64,000 nt of DNA from Paralithodes platypus (GCA_032716605.1 CM064480.1:42329013-42393012); one strand, 5' to 3'. Counted from the stretch's first letter, positions 31,501-42,937 are shown. A program made the numbers and translations. Notes: a model not told the origin generated them from the sequence alone.

Positions 31501-32984
31501 TCCTTCTACCTCTCCCCCAAGTTAGACAAAGTTGGAAATTGAAACAGGCTGATGCCCGTGCCATGAAATGAACCCTTAGCAGTTGTACTTGAAGGATTAT
31601 GGTCCAAGTTGTCAAGTGCACCAACAGTAAAAAGTCCATGTCGCAGTTGAGCAGGAACGACAGCTCCTTTGTGCTTAAAGTCGTCACAGACAGCAGTCCC
31701 AATCTGGTTCTCAAGCTGAAGAACTCTGTCATAACATACACTGAGGCCCAAGTCATGTAATTGTGTGATGAGCTTTTTAGACCTGGTGTCTGTGTGAATC
31801 TTCATTCCAATGTACAATGGCAATGGTGGTTCCCTATCCAAGCAATGGCGAGATGTTGAAAAAGAAGAAGGTGCATGTGTCTTGAAATTGTACAGAATGG
31901 TCTGAGAGACTGTGAGGTTTGCCTGTGAATCTGTGAAATCTTGGTCTTTAAGGTCAGCACCAATCAATAGCATGGACACAAGGGTCTTGAGAGTAGATGG
32001 CACTGACTCTTCCTGACAACAAGAAGGAAATTTGCCATCGAAGTGGAAACCTTTATTGCTGACAATCTACTTGCGCACTAGCTTAGCTGCCTTAGCCAGC
32101 AGTAATGCATCACCTTCATAATCACATGCCATGGCCTGTTTCAACATATCTTGCATGCCTTGTTCAAAAACCAGAATCTTATTTTTTCTATCACTTTGTT
32201 CTTGAGCTTGTGGGAAGTATGCTAGAAGTTTTTCCTTGGAGTGGGTTCGGTTAGTCTCTGTTTCAACACCAAGGTTCCGCAGTCGCTTTTCATACAGCTG
32301 ATACAATTCCGAAAATTTGAAGTAGAAGGTCCCAGCTTCCACACAGTTTTCTACACGAGTAAATAGCTCCACAAGTGCTCTTGCTTTCATCTTCTTTTCT
32401 TCAGAATGAACTCCAGATGCTTGCCCTTGTTGCCAGATCAGTGATAGATGGCGATTCTGTAGTGTTGTTAAGCAATCCAGATGATATTTAGCTTCAAGTG
32501 CTATGAGATCGCCACCTTCCAATCTAGCCATTAATTGTGTTTCCTGCAGTTCTGTAGCAATCTTTCTTATATTCTCATCAGCTCCAAATGTTCTAAACTC
32601 ATGGAGGTGTCCATCCTCTCCACAACAAATTACACAGGCCATTTTGTCCATCGACTGACGCCATGGTCGTTTCTCTCCATATGTGTTGCTCCCTGTAGCC
32701 TCCTCCCTGTCTCGCTTTTTAGTAGCTCTTTCCAGTTTGTCTTTACTGAACTTTACATTGCAGGATTTGTGCCATACACCCCGCTTTTGGACCAGTTCAT
32801 CTGTAGTTATCTCTTCTCCAAACTTCAGTACTACTGGCAATGCACCTAGGCCTCTAAAAGCATTAACGTTATTTAAGAACTTGCTGTATGCTCCGGACTT
32901 GTCCCCACTCCCTTGTACATTGAGTGGGCATTTCACAGGCTCTGTAGTCTTTTCTTGACAGATCAAGCACAGGCTCCAATCCAT
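28506..32984 (-). pseudogene. Zinc-finger / FEN-PIN-like nuclease / Cys-rich protein, decayed
   Basis: A single minus-strand frame runs from the ATG at 32982-32984 to 28740, about 1,415 codons, broken by TAG at 32067, 31506 and 30147 and by a locally shifted stretch at about 30165-30250 (TAA at 30246). N-terminus: CLICQEKTTEPVKCP and GVWHKSCNVKFSKDKLER, a Cys/His finger. Middle: IPVIAFDAPLYALAKFTQW, IIAMLGGLHIEMAMWKTYGD, NYAQWLPIHIRDMESL, IDQAHEQNNKVV. The last ~460 codons carry an acidic series like FEN/PIN nucleases: RLLDGAAVVH, VVWDEYIPSSIKESTREKR, FEHEEADTRLL, VRTVDTDVVVI, FTGCDTTSAFFGRGKKSAW. A shift near 28739 leads to a cysteine-rich tail (CKVCSELVKCGCKSPKGCAA then CACRK, CSCYC). Nuclease function is inference from motif order. 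Confidence 0.75.
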
Positions 32985-32998
32985 CTTGCGAGTTCAAC

Positions 32999-33020
32999 CT
33001 GAAAATAGAAAAGAAATATA
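32999..33020 (-). promoter_or_regulatory. Probable 3' splice acceptor in the 5' leader of the element gene
   Basis: The minus strand reads TTTCTTTTCTATTTTCAG then GTTGAACTCGCAAG and ATG: a pyrimidine tract and CAG acceptor 14 bases upstream of the start codon. It implies an intron in the 5' leader, with the first exon perhaps in or beyond the right terminal repeat. Confidence 0.55.
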
Positions 33021-33093
33021 TTAGGATTATGTTATACCGTAATTATTTTATGTTAATTTCTGACCAAATAACCATTCAACTTTATTATAAATG

Positions 33094-33354
33094 GTATGAA
33101 TGTATTCCTTGACCTCGAAATTGTCTGTTTGGACACCAAGATCATGATCCTAAGTGGCTTAGCAGCTGAGATATTGATAGATATAGGTTTTTCTATGATG
33201 GCGATCATAAAAATCCAAGATGGCTGCCATAATGTTTCAGGAGGAAGTGGTGCCTATCAAAAATGGGAAGCTAAGGCACTATGTAGAATGTGGAAAAAAT
33301 TTGGCGCTTCTGTCCGGAATGTCCACATCCATGTCTAATCTTGCCCTAAGCTGC
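33094..33354. repeat. Right terminal inverted repeat of the 5.2-kb element
   Basis: Inverted copy of 28158-28420; it lies upstream of the gene start and so probably carries or borders the promoter. Confidence 0.85.
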
Positions 33355-33540
33355 CCTACTATGAAGATCCTAAGTCAACAGCACCATAACCAACACTTCA
33401 CTAGTTAAAGGAGCCCACCTCGCTTTTTTTCTCTTTCTCTCCCTCCCTCTTTTGCTTTTATCCATTTGGCCCCATTCAGCCTGCTGTTTTAAGACGTTTA
33501 CCCCCATCCAGGTGTCAATATTTTCCTGGCAAGCGGTAGT

Positions 33541-34101
33541 ATTTTTTTTTTTTTTTTTTTTTTTTAAGAGACAATGAACGGAGGAAGGAAAAACACAGAT
33601 AAAACAAAAAGGTCCATGTGCCTAAAGGCATCCTCCATTCATAAAATGTTTGTAACAACTGGATTTAAACATTTGTTGATTGTAAGTTTGTGGAAAGCAA
33701 TTCGAGGGAAGTGAATTCCAAAGAGTAGTAGCTCTAGGGATAAATGAATTCTGATAAGCAGAAGTTCTGCATTGTGGAGGAGAAAGTGTAAATTCATGGG
33801 CGCTCTCAACTGCCCTAGTTCTACGGGGAAAGATGTGGAGAGGCGGCACAATTGAAGCAAGTTCCTCGGAACAATTGCTGTGAAAATATCTGTAGAATAA
33901 TGCAAGGGATGCAACGTTTCTTCGTATGGCTAATGTAGGAAGGTCCTGTGTGACTGCAGGGTTATTGATTAATCTAATAGCTTTATTTTGAATTTTGTCC
34001 AACTGCCTCAATGCAACCACTCCACTTCCACCCCACAGAGGTGAACAGTAATCCATCTGAGAGCGCACATGACTTTTATATATTACGGCCAACTGCTCGT
34101 C
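33541..34101 (-). pseudogene. Non-LTR retrotransposon 3' end with poly-A, inserted in the foldback MITE
   Basis: On the minus strand an open frame of 156 residues (34092-33622) reads VIYKSHVRSQMDYCSPLWGG, LRQLDKIQNKAIRLINNP, LPTLAIRRNVASLALFYRYF, IFPRRTRAVESAHEFT, ATTLWNSLPSNCFPQTYN: the standard C-terminal domain of CR1/Jockey-type polyproteins in invertebrates. A short 3' untranslated region and a poly-A tail (T run 33542-33565) follow. AGTAT is found at both ends (33538-33542 and 34102-34106), a likely target duplication. The C-terminal frame is unbroken, so this copy looks younger than the relative at 11372-11600. It is 5'-truncated and cannot move on its own. Confidence 0.88.
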
Positions 34102-34111
34102 AGTATGCCAG

Positions 34112-34174
34112 CATATATAATATATATAATATATATATTATATATGCTGGCATATGTATACATGTATATATAAT

Positions 34175-34221
<47 letters not shown>

Positions 34222-34258
34222 TATATATATATATATATATGTATATTTTTTTTTTTTT
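34112..34258. repeat. (TA)n microsatellite in the foldback element
   Basis: Imperfect TA runs with GCTGGCATATG interruptions, ending in a T run at 34246-34263. It lies where other copies have a short TATATATAT. Confidence 0.9.
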
Positions 34259-34483
34259 TTTTTACAGCAAGCTAAATTTGTAAATTTTTTCATAGAAAAA
34301 TGTCTCCGGCGAAGCTGGATTTCTCCATAAAATGCTGGCTCGCTATCGCTTGCCAGGAACAAATCAACCTGGATAAACGTCTTAATGCAGTTGGCTGAAT
34401 GGGGCCGAATGGATACAAGCCAGGGAAAGAGAAAAAAAGGAGAGAAACAAAAACAAGCAGGTGACCCCCCTTAAGCATCCTGT

Positions 34484-35948
34484 TCTCATGTATGGCACCT
34501 CAAAGAGATCAATAACCCAGTGTGATATGCTTGTTTTTAGTTTGTAATGCTTCTTTGAGTTGGGGCGACTTAAGGGGAGCCAGTTGGTATTTCTCATGTA
34601 TGGCACCTCAAAGAGATCAATAACCCAGTGTGATATGCTTGTTTTAGTTTGTAATGCTTCTTTGAGTTGAGGCGACTTAAGGGGAGGCAGTTCAGTTGGT
34701 ATTTCTCATGTATGGCACCTCAAAGAGATCAATAACCCAGTGTGATATGCTTGTTTTTAGTTTGTAATGCTTCTTTGAGTTGGGGCGACTTAAGGGGAGG
34801 CAGTTGGTATTTCTCATGTATGGCACCTCAAAGAGATCAATAACCCAGTGTGATATGCTTGCTTTAGTTTGTAATGCTTCTTTGAGTTGGGGCGACTTAA
34901 GGGGAGGCAGTTGGTATTTCTCATGTATGGCACCTCAAAGAGATCAATAACCCAGTGTGATATGTTTGTTTTAGTTTGTAATGCTTCTTTGAGTTGGGGC
35001 GACTTAAGGGGAGGCAGTTGGTATTTCTCATGTATGGCACCTCAAAGAGATCAATAACCCAGTGTGATATGCTTGTTTTAGTTTGTAATGCTTCTTTGAA
35101 TTTGGGCGACTTAAGGGGAGGCAGTTGGTATTTCTCATGTATGGCACCTCAAAGAGATCAATAACCCAGTGTGATATGCTTGTTTTAGTTTGTAATGCTT
35201 CTTTGAGTTGAGGCGACTTAAGGGGAGGCAGTTGGTATTTCTCATGTATGGCACCTCAAAGAGATCAATAACCCAGTGTGATATGCTTGTTTTAGTTTGT
35301 AATGCTTCTTTGAGTTGAGGCGACTTAAGGGGAGGCAGTTGGTATTTCTCATGTATGGCACCTGAAAGAGATCAATAACCCAGTGTGATATGCTTGTTTT
35401 AGTTTGTAATGCTTCTTTGAGTTGGGGCGACTTAAGGGGAGGCAGTTGGTATTTCTTATGTATGGCACCTCAAAGAGCTCAATAACCCAGTGTGATATGC
35501 TTGTTTTAGTTTGTAATGCTTCTTTGAGTTGGGGCAACTTAAGGGGAGGCAGTTGGTATTTCTCATGTATGGCACCTCAAAGAGATCAATAACCCAATGT
35601 CATATGCTTGTTTTAGTTTGTAATGCTTCTTTGAGTTAGGGCGACTTAAGGGGAGGCAGTTGGTATTTCTCATGTATGGCACCTCAAAGAGATCAATAAC
35701 CCAGTGTGATATGCTTGTTTTAATTTGTAATGCTTCTTTGAGTTGGGGCGACTTAAGGGGAGGCAGCTGGTATTTCTCATGTATGGCACCTCAAAGAGAT
35801 CAATAACCCAGTGTGATATTCTTGTTTTAGTTTGTAATGCTTCTTTGAGTTGGGGCGACTTAAGGGGAGGCAGTTGGTATTTCTCATGTATGGCACCTCA
35901 AAGAGATCAATAACCCAATGTGATGTGCTTGTTTTAGTTTTTAATGCT
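34484..35948. repeat. 107-bp satellite array, segment 1
   Basis: About 13-14 head-to-tail monomers of 107-108 bp; the monomer contains TTCTCATGTATGGCACCTCA, AGATCAATAACCCAGTGTGA and GGGGCGACTTAAGGGGAGGC. Length varies mainly by TTTT versus TTTTT in GCTTGTTTTAG. A target TTAA is present in each unit. The ~75-residue minus-strand frames arise from this 107/108 alternation and are not genes. Confidence 0.97.
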
Positions 35949-37731
35949 TGTGACGTCTACGAGCGTTGGCAGAATCGCCTCTCGTTAGCCACTAGCGCTC
36001 GCCAGAGACATCGAAATGGGCTACAGTTATCCGAGAATGTTCCTTTTTTCCTTGTAATCGCATTGTCACAGACAGTCCAGTGGTGGTCTTTGTTTTCATC
36101 TGTGACAACGGGTTATATTTTATATCAACAGTAGTGATGATAGTACCAGCGTGGGAATGAGAAAGACTTTCAGAGCGAGAAGGTAGTAAGTGTCTGAGTC
36201 ATGTGTGCATTCCTGCCTCTTGCTCGCCATTGGCCGGCGTGTCTGGCTGTGTCACGTGACACCTGCTGTCTTGTGATGTATCGGCCCGTGATTGGCCGAC
36301 CATCGCGCCTTTGCGGGTCCTGTGTAACTTGCCTCCTCCATGAGGGTCCACAGGAGCTGTCCTCGTCAGGACAGGCTTGGCGCGCGTGCTTCTAACATCC
36401 CCTTGCATACTCTCTCCCGATCACCCCCTTTACCACTGTTTCTCTCACTTGATTCTCTCTTTCCATACTCTCACCTTTATTAACGGCACAGCACTCCCCT
36501 TGGGTTCTGCATACGGTTTCCATAGCCGGCCCATTGTATTGCATGCGCCGTCCTCAGAGATATTTACATGTACTTAGAATAGGTTTGAGGGTTCTTAGTT
36601 AGTATAGGTTAAGAACTTAGTGTGTCTCCATTATTGATTTAGAGTTTCTGCTCTTTTATTTAATGCTAGACTGGGATAAGGTAACTATAGTCGTTGTCTC
36701 CGATGTGTGTACGGTTTGCCTATACCTACACGACTTCGACCGGTCCTGTGGTAGCCTGGGTTGTCTTTTCGGTTGCGTCCTTTGCGAGTGCAGCATTGTG
36801 TTGAATGAGGGTTTTGGCCTGTGCCAGTTCCACACTTTGCTGCCTCTTTGCTTGTCTTTTGAGGGTAGCCAGGATAGAACCAGATACTTGTGATCTGGAT
36901 CTATCGAGAGAGCACCCTAGTCAATTAACGTAACTTAAAGGATGCAGTCTTAAGGACATCGCTAGGCTACGAGCCTGTCTTGCTCAACCCCAGTTCCTTA
37001 CCTAGAGTATCCCAGCTAGACATTATTAATCGAGTAGACACTTGTTAGTATTTAATATAAGCTCTTTGATATGTACGCATTATTATTCACAGCATTTATT
37101 AGTCTAGGTTGTTGTTGAGTCGCACAACCATAGCAGACTGTTTCGTTGATGAGGAAGTACTTCTTTTAGTGGCGAGCATTGCTACCGTTGCGCATTTATA
37201 GCATTCTCGTGTCAGTTAACATTATATGTCCTATCTTTTAGTGTATTCCATTTACACGTGTGGTGTCCTGCCTCCTGCCTTTATATAGTTTAAGATACGA
37301 GCATCTTACGAGCATCAGACTTTCTTCAGAAGTTTCCAGGTCTATGCTGTAGGACTATACTTCACTTTCTTTCAGATAGGAGTGAAGAGTTTATTGTTGA
37401 TTAGAGTACCTGTATTAAAGCATCTTTTTATTGTATTAAATCTTGCAGTGATTTAATTGATATTTCCATAGATTCCTTTTTATGCATTTTAACGTAACTT
37501 GCATCTTGTTTGTTATCAGGCTATACCAGTGGGGGTTAGCCTGAAGTAGAGTACATTTATGCCCAGTTAAGGATACCCTGCTATCGAAGATTAACTCTGG
37601 AGGGTATAGGTGTTTTGTTCGCCGGCATATAAGTTCGAGGGTTTGGATCTAGCGTACCGATGTTGCATAGTGCCCTATTACTAGTCCAATCATTAAGTGC
37701 CCTTGTTTTATTCGTAGCCCCGGTCGTAACA
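35949..37731. mobile_element. Probable solo LTR (1.78 kb) inside the satellite
   Basis: The interrupting segment starts TGTGACGTCTACG and ends CGGTCGTAACA, so it has TG...CA ends within the inverted TGTNACGNC/GNCGTNACA pattern usual for LTRs. Monomer sequence on the two sides joins correctly with TGCT (left) and TGTT (right) as a probable 4-bp target duplication. Near the right end are a TATA-like TTTATATAG at 37280-37288 and ATTAAA signals near 37418 and 37436, consistent with promoter and polyadenylation sites. No gag or pol coding sequence is visible. Strand cannot be fixed from ends alone, but the promoter elements suggest plus. Confidence 0.65.
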
Positions 37732-40700
37732 TGTTTCTTAGAGTTGGGGCGACTTAAGGGGATGTAGTTGGTATTTCTCATGTATGGCACCTCAAAGAGA
37801 TCAATAACCCAGTGTGATATGCTTGTTTTAGGTTGTAATGCTTCTTTGAGTTGGGGCGACTTAGGGGGAGGTAGTTGGTATTTCTCATGTATGGCACCTC
37901 AAAGAGATCAATAACCCAGTGTGATATGCTTGTTTTAGTTTGTAATGCTTCTTTGAGTTGGGGCGACTTAAGGGGAGGCAGTTGGTATTTCTCAAGTATG
38001 GCATCTCAAAGAGATCAATAACCCAGTGTGATATGCTTGTTTTAGTTTGTAATGCTTCTTTGAGTTGGGGCGACTTAAGGGGAGGCAGTTGGTATTTCTC
38101 ATGTATGGCACTTCAACAAAATCAATAACCCTGTGTGATATGTTTGTTTTAGTTTTTAATGCTTCTTTGAGTTGGGGCGACTTAAGGGGAGGCAGTTGGT
38201 ATTTCTCATGTATGGCACCTCAAAGAGATCAATAACCCAGTGTGATATGCTTGTTTTAGTTTGTAATGCTTCTTTGAGTTGGAGCGACTTAAGGGGAGGC
38301 AGTTGGTATTTCTCATGTATGGCACCGCAAAGAGATCAATAACCCAGTGTGATATGCTTGATTTAGTTTGTAATGCTTCTTTGAGTTGGGGCGACTTAAG
38401 GGGAGGCAGTTGGTATTTCTCATGTATGGCACCTCAAAGAGATCAATAACCCAGTGTGATATGCTTGTTTTAGTTTGTAATGCTTCTTTGAGTTGGGGGG
38501 ACTTAAGGGGAGGCAGTTGGTATTTCTCATGTATGGCACCTCAAAGAGATCAATAACCCAGTGTGATATGCTTGTTTTAGTTTGAAATGCTTCTTTGAGT
38601 TGGGGCGACTTAAGGGGAGGCAGTTAGTATTTCTCATGAATGGCACCTCAAAGAGATCAATAACCCAGTGTGATATGCTTGTTTTAGTTTGTAATGGTTC
38701 TTTGAGTTGGGGCGACTTAAGGGGAGGCAGTTGGTATTTCTCATGTATGGCACCTCAAAGAGATCAATAACCCAGTGTGATATGCTTGTTTTTAGTTTGT
38801 AATGCTTCTTTGAGTTGGGGCGACATAGGGGTAGGCAGTTGGTATTTCTCATTTATGGCACCTCAAAGAGATCAATAACCCAGTGTGATATGCTTGTTTT
38901 AGTTTGTAATGCTTCTTTGAGTTGAGGCGACTTAAGGGGAGGCAGTTGGTATTTCTCATGTATGGCACCTCAATGAGATCAATAACCCAGTGTGATATGC
39001 TTGTTTTAGTTTGTAATGCTTCTTTGAGTTGGGGCGACTTAAGGAGAGGCAGTTGGTATTTCTCATGTATGGCACCTCAAAGAGATCAATAACCCAGCGT
39101 GATATGCTTGTTTTTAGTTTGTAATGCTTCTTTGAGTTGGGGCAACTTAGTGGGAGGCAGTTGGTATTTCTCATGTATGGCACCTCAAAGAGATCAATAA
39201 CCCAGTGTGATATGCTTGTTTTAGTTTGTAATGCTTCTTTGAGTTGGGGCGACTTAAGGGGAGGCAGTTGGTATTTCTCATGTATGGCACCTCAAAGAGA
39301 TCAATAACCCAGCCTGATATGCTTGTTTTTAGTTTGTAATGCTTCTTTGAGTTGGGGCAACTTAGTGGGAGGCAGTTGGTATTTCTCATGTATGGCACCT
39401 CAAAGAGATCAATAACCCAGTGTGATATGCTTGTTTTAGTTTGTAATGCTTCTTTGAGTTGGGGCGACTTAAGGGGAGGCAGTTGGTATTTCTCATGTAT
39501 GGCACCTCAAAGAGATCAATAACCCAGTGTGATATGCTTGTTTTAGTTTGTAATGGTTCTTTGAGTTGGGGCGACTTAAGGGGAGGCAGTTGGTATTTCT
39601 CATGTATGGCACCTCAAAGAGATCAATAACCCAGTGTGATATGCTTGTTTTTTAGTTTGTAATGCTTCTTTGAGTTGGGGCGACTTAGGGGGAGGCAGTT
39701 GGTATTTCTCATGTATGGCACCTCAAAGAGATCAATAACCCAGTGTGATATGCTTGTTTTAGTTTGTAATGCTTCTTTGAGTTGGGGCGACTTAAGGGGA
39801 GGCAGTTGGTATTTTTCATGTATGGCACCTCAAAGAGATCAATAACCCAGCGTGATATGCTTGTTTTTAGTTTGTAATGCTTCTTTGAGTTGGGGCAACT
39901 TAGTGGGAGGCAGTTGGTATTACTCATGTATGGCACGTCAAAGAGATCAATAACCCAGTGTGATATGCTTGTTTTAGTTTGTAATGCTTCTTTGAGTTGG
40001 GGCGACTTAAGGGGAGGCAGTTGATATTTCTCATGTATGGCACCTCAAAGAGATCAATAACCCAGTGTGATATGCTTGTTTTAGTTTATAATGCTTCTTT
40101 GAGATGGGGCGACTTAAGGGGAGGCAGTTGGTATTTCTCATGTATGGCACCTCAAAGAGAACAATAACCCAGTGAGATATGCTTGTTATAGTTTGTAATG
40201 CTTCTTTGAGTTGGGGCAACTTAAGGGGAGGCAGTTGGTATTTCTCATGTATGGGACCTCAAAGAGATCAATAACCCAGTGTGATATGCTTGTTTTAGTT
40301 TGTAATGCTTCTTTGAGTTGGGGCGACTTAAGGGGAGGCAGTTGGTATTTCTCATGTATGGCACCTCAAAGAGATCAATAACCCAGTGTGATATGCTTGT
40401 TTTAGTTTGTAATGGTTCTTTGAGGTGGGGCGACTTAAGGGGAGGCAGTTGGTATTTCTCATGTATGGCACCTCAAAGAGATCAATAACCCAGTGTGATA
40501 TGCTTGTTTTTAGTTTGTAATGCTTCTTTGAGTTGGGGCGACTTAGGGGGAGGCAGTTGGTATTTCTCATGTATGGCACCTCAAAGAGATCAATATCCCA
40601 GTGTGTTATGCTTGTTTTAGTTTGTAATGCTTCTTTGAGTTGGGGTGACTTAAGGGGAGGCAGTTGGTATTTCTCATGTATGGCACCTCAAAGTGATCAA

Positions 40701-42024
40701 TAACCCAGTGTGATACGCTTGTTTTAGTTTGTAATGCTTCTTTGAGTTGGGGCGACTTAAGGGGAGGCAGTTGGTATTTCTCATGTATGGCACTTCAAAG
40801 AGATCAATAACCAAGTGTGATATGCTTGTTTTTATTTTGTAATGCTTCTTTGAGTTGGGGCGACTTAAGGGGAGGCATTTGGTATTTCTCATGTATGGCA
40901 CCTCCAAGAGATCAATAACCCAGTGTGATATGCTTGTTTTAGTTTGTAATGCTTCTTTGAGTTGAGGCGACTTAAGGGGAGGCAGTTGGATTTCCTCATG
41001 TATGGCACCTCAAAGAGATCAATAACCCAGTGTGATATGCTTGTTTTAGGTTGTATTGCTTCTTTGAGTTGGGGCGACTTAGGGGGAGGCAGTTGCTATT
41101 TCTCATGTATGGCACCTCAAAGAGATCAATAACCCAGTGTGATATGCTTCTTTGAGTTGGGGCGACTTAATGGGAGGCAGTTGGTATTTCTCATTTATGG
41201 CACCTCAAAGAGATCAATAACCCAGTGTTATATGCTTGTTTTAGTTTGTAATGCTCCTTTGAGTTGGGGCGACTTAAGGGGAGGCAGTTGGTATTTCTCA
41301 TGTATGGCACCTCAAAGAGATAAATAACCAAGTGTGATATGCTTGTTTTTAGTTTGTAAAGCTTCTTTGAGTTGGGGCAACTTAGGGGGAGGCAGTTGGT
41401 ATTTCTCATGTATGGCACCTCAAAGAGATCAATAACCCAGTGTGATATGCTTGTTTTAGTTTGTAATGCTTCTTTGAGTTGGGGCGACTTAAGGGGAGGC
41501 AGTTGGTATTTCTCATGTATGGCACCTCAAAGAGATCAATAACCCAGTGAGATATGCTTGTTTTAGTTTGTAATGCTTCTTTGAGTTGGGGCGACTTAAG
41601 GGGAGGCAGTTGGTATTTCTCATGTATGGCACCTCAAAGAGATCAATAACCCAGTGTGATATGCTTGTTTTAGTTTGTAATGCTTCTTTGAGTTGGGGCG
41701 ACTTAGGGGGAGGCAGTTGGTATTTCTCATGTATGGCACCTCAAAGAGATCAATAACCCAGTGTAATATGCTTGTTTTAGTTTGTAATGCTTCTTTGAGT
41801 TGGAGTGACTTAGGGGGAGGCAGTTGGTATTTCTCATTTATGGCACCTCAAAGAGATCAATAACCCAGTGTGATATGCTTGTTTTTAGTTTGTAATGCTT
41901 CTTTGAGTTGCGGCAACTTAGGGGGAGGCAGTTGGTATTTCTCATGTATGGTACCTCAAAGAGATCAATAACCCAGTGTGATATGCTTGTTTTAGTTTGT
42001 AATGCTTCTTTGAGTTGGGGCGAC

Positions 42025-42513
42025 TTAACCCATCCTCCCCGGGTGTCATTTTAATATGACACCACGAAATAAGGGCAGGTGCCCGGGTGTCCTTTCAGGA
42101 GATAGTAAGCTTAAAAGCCTATTCAGCTTGGTCTGAACGCTGTGCGTCCGACGCATGTAAACAAAGCCGATCGTTGCGCCACCGCACCTCCGAAAACAAG
42201 AAGGAGAAGACTCGTTTGTTATTGTATGTCTGTATGTCGTTGTTTCCGTAGTGAAAAGATCGTCGTATTGCTAACATCGCCTGAAAATGCTCTCCACTAA
42301 AATCGTCATCACAACTGAACCAGTTGACTTAGAGAGCTCTACTCAACGCCAGTCTACAGATTGGAAACCGCACTACATTTATAGATGCGTGGGAAATTTC
42401 TAGCAGTTAAAATTAACCAAAATACGGTAGCATAGGCCTAGACGTTTTTCGGCCAGATCGCCCGGGTATCCCACCCTGTCCTTTGGAGATACAGCCCGGG
42501 CCAGGAGGGTTAA
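42025..42513. mobile_element. TTAA-flanked piggyBac-type MITE, copy 2
   Basis: 481 bp (42029-42509) between TTAA 42025-42028 and 42510-42513. Ends CCCATCCTCCCCGGG and CCCGGGCCAGGAGGG are inverted repeats. The host monomer reads GGGGCGACTTAAGGGGAGGC when empty, and GGGGCGAC-TTAA-element-TTAA-GGGGAGGC here: direct proof of a TTAA duplication. It has no coding capacity. Confidence 0.93.
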
Positions 42514-42937
42514 GGGGAGGCAGTTCGTATTTCTCATGTATGGCACCTTAAAGAGATCAATAACCCAGTGTGATATGCTTGTTTTAGTTTGTAGTGCTTC
42601 TTTGAGTTGGGGCGACTTAAGGGGAGGCAGTTGGTATTTCTCATGTATGGAACCTCAAAGAGATCAATAACCCAGTGTGATATGCTTGTTTTAGTTTGTA
42701 ATGTTTCCTTGAGTTGGGGCAACTTAAGGGGAGGCAGTTGGTATTTATCATGTATGGCACCTCAAAGAGATCAATAACCCAGTGTGATATGCTTGTTTTA
42801 GTTTGTAGTGCTTCTTTGAGTTGGGGCGACTTAAGGGGAGGCAGTTGGTATTTCTCATGTATGGTACCTCAAAGAGATCAATAACCCAGTGTGATATGCT
42901 TGTTTTAGTTTGTAATGCTTCTTTGAGTTGGGGCGAC

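Larger units (their letters stand above)
28158..33354 (-). mobile_element. 5.2-kb element with long terminal inverted repeats and one decayed nuclease-like gene
   Basis: The left repeat (about 28158-28420) and the right repeat (about 33094-33354) are inverted copies. They share, in order from outside, GCAGCTTAG, ATGGATGTGGAC, TTCCGGAC, AGCGCCAAATTT, TTTGATAGGCACCACTTCCT, ATTATGGCAGCCATCTTGG, ACCTATATCTATCAATAT, AGGATCATGATCTTGGTGTC and GTCAAGGAAT. Between them is one long minus-strand coding region (28506-32984). The organisation is that of a DNA transposon, but the coded protein is not a transposase type I can name. The exact outer ends and the target duplication are not resolved: a small insertion or deletion separates GCAGCTTAG from ATGGATGTGG on one side. 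Confidence 0.8.
33405..34474. mobile_element. Foldback MITE (370-bp family), copy 2, split by a retrotransposon
   Basis: The left arm 33405-33540 (TTAAAGGAGCCCACC ... CAAGCGGTAGT) and the right arm from 34107 (GCCAGCAT ... GGTGACCCCCCTTAA, ending 34474) together match copies 1 and 4. The join is interrupted by 33541-34101. The right TTAA is followed directly by the 107-bp satellite, suggesting insertion at a TTAA near the array edge. A TA microsatellite lies at 34112-34240. Confidence 0.85.
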
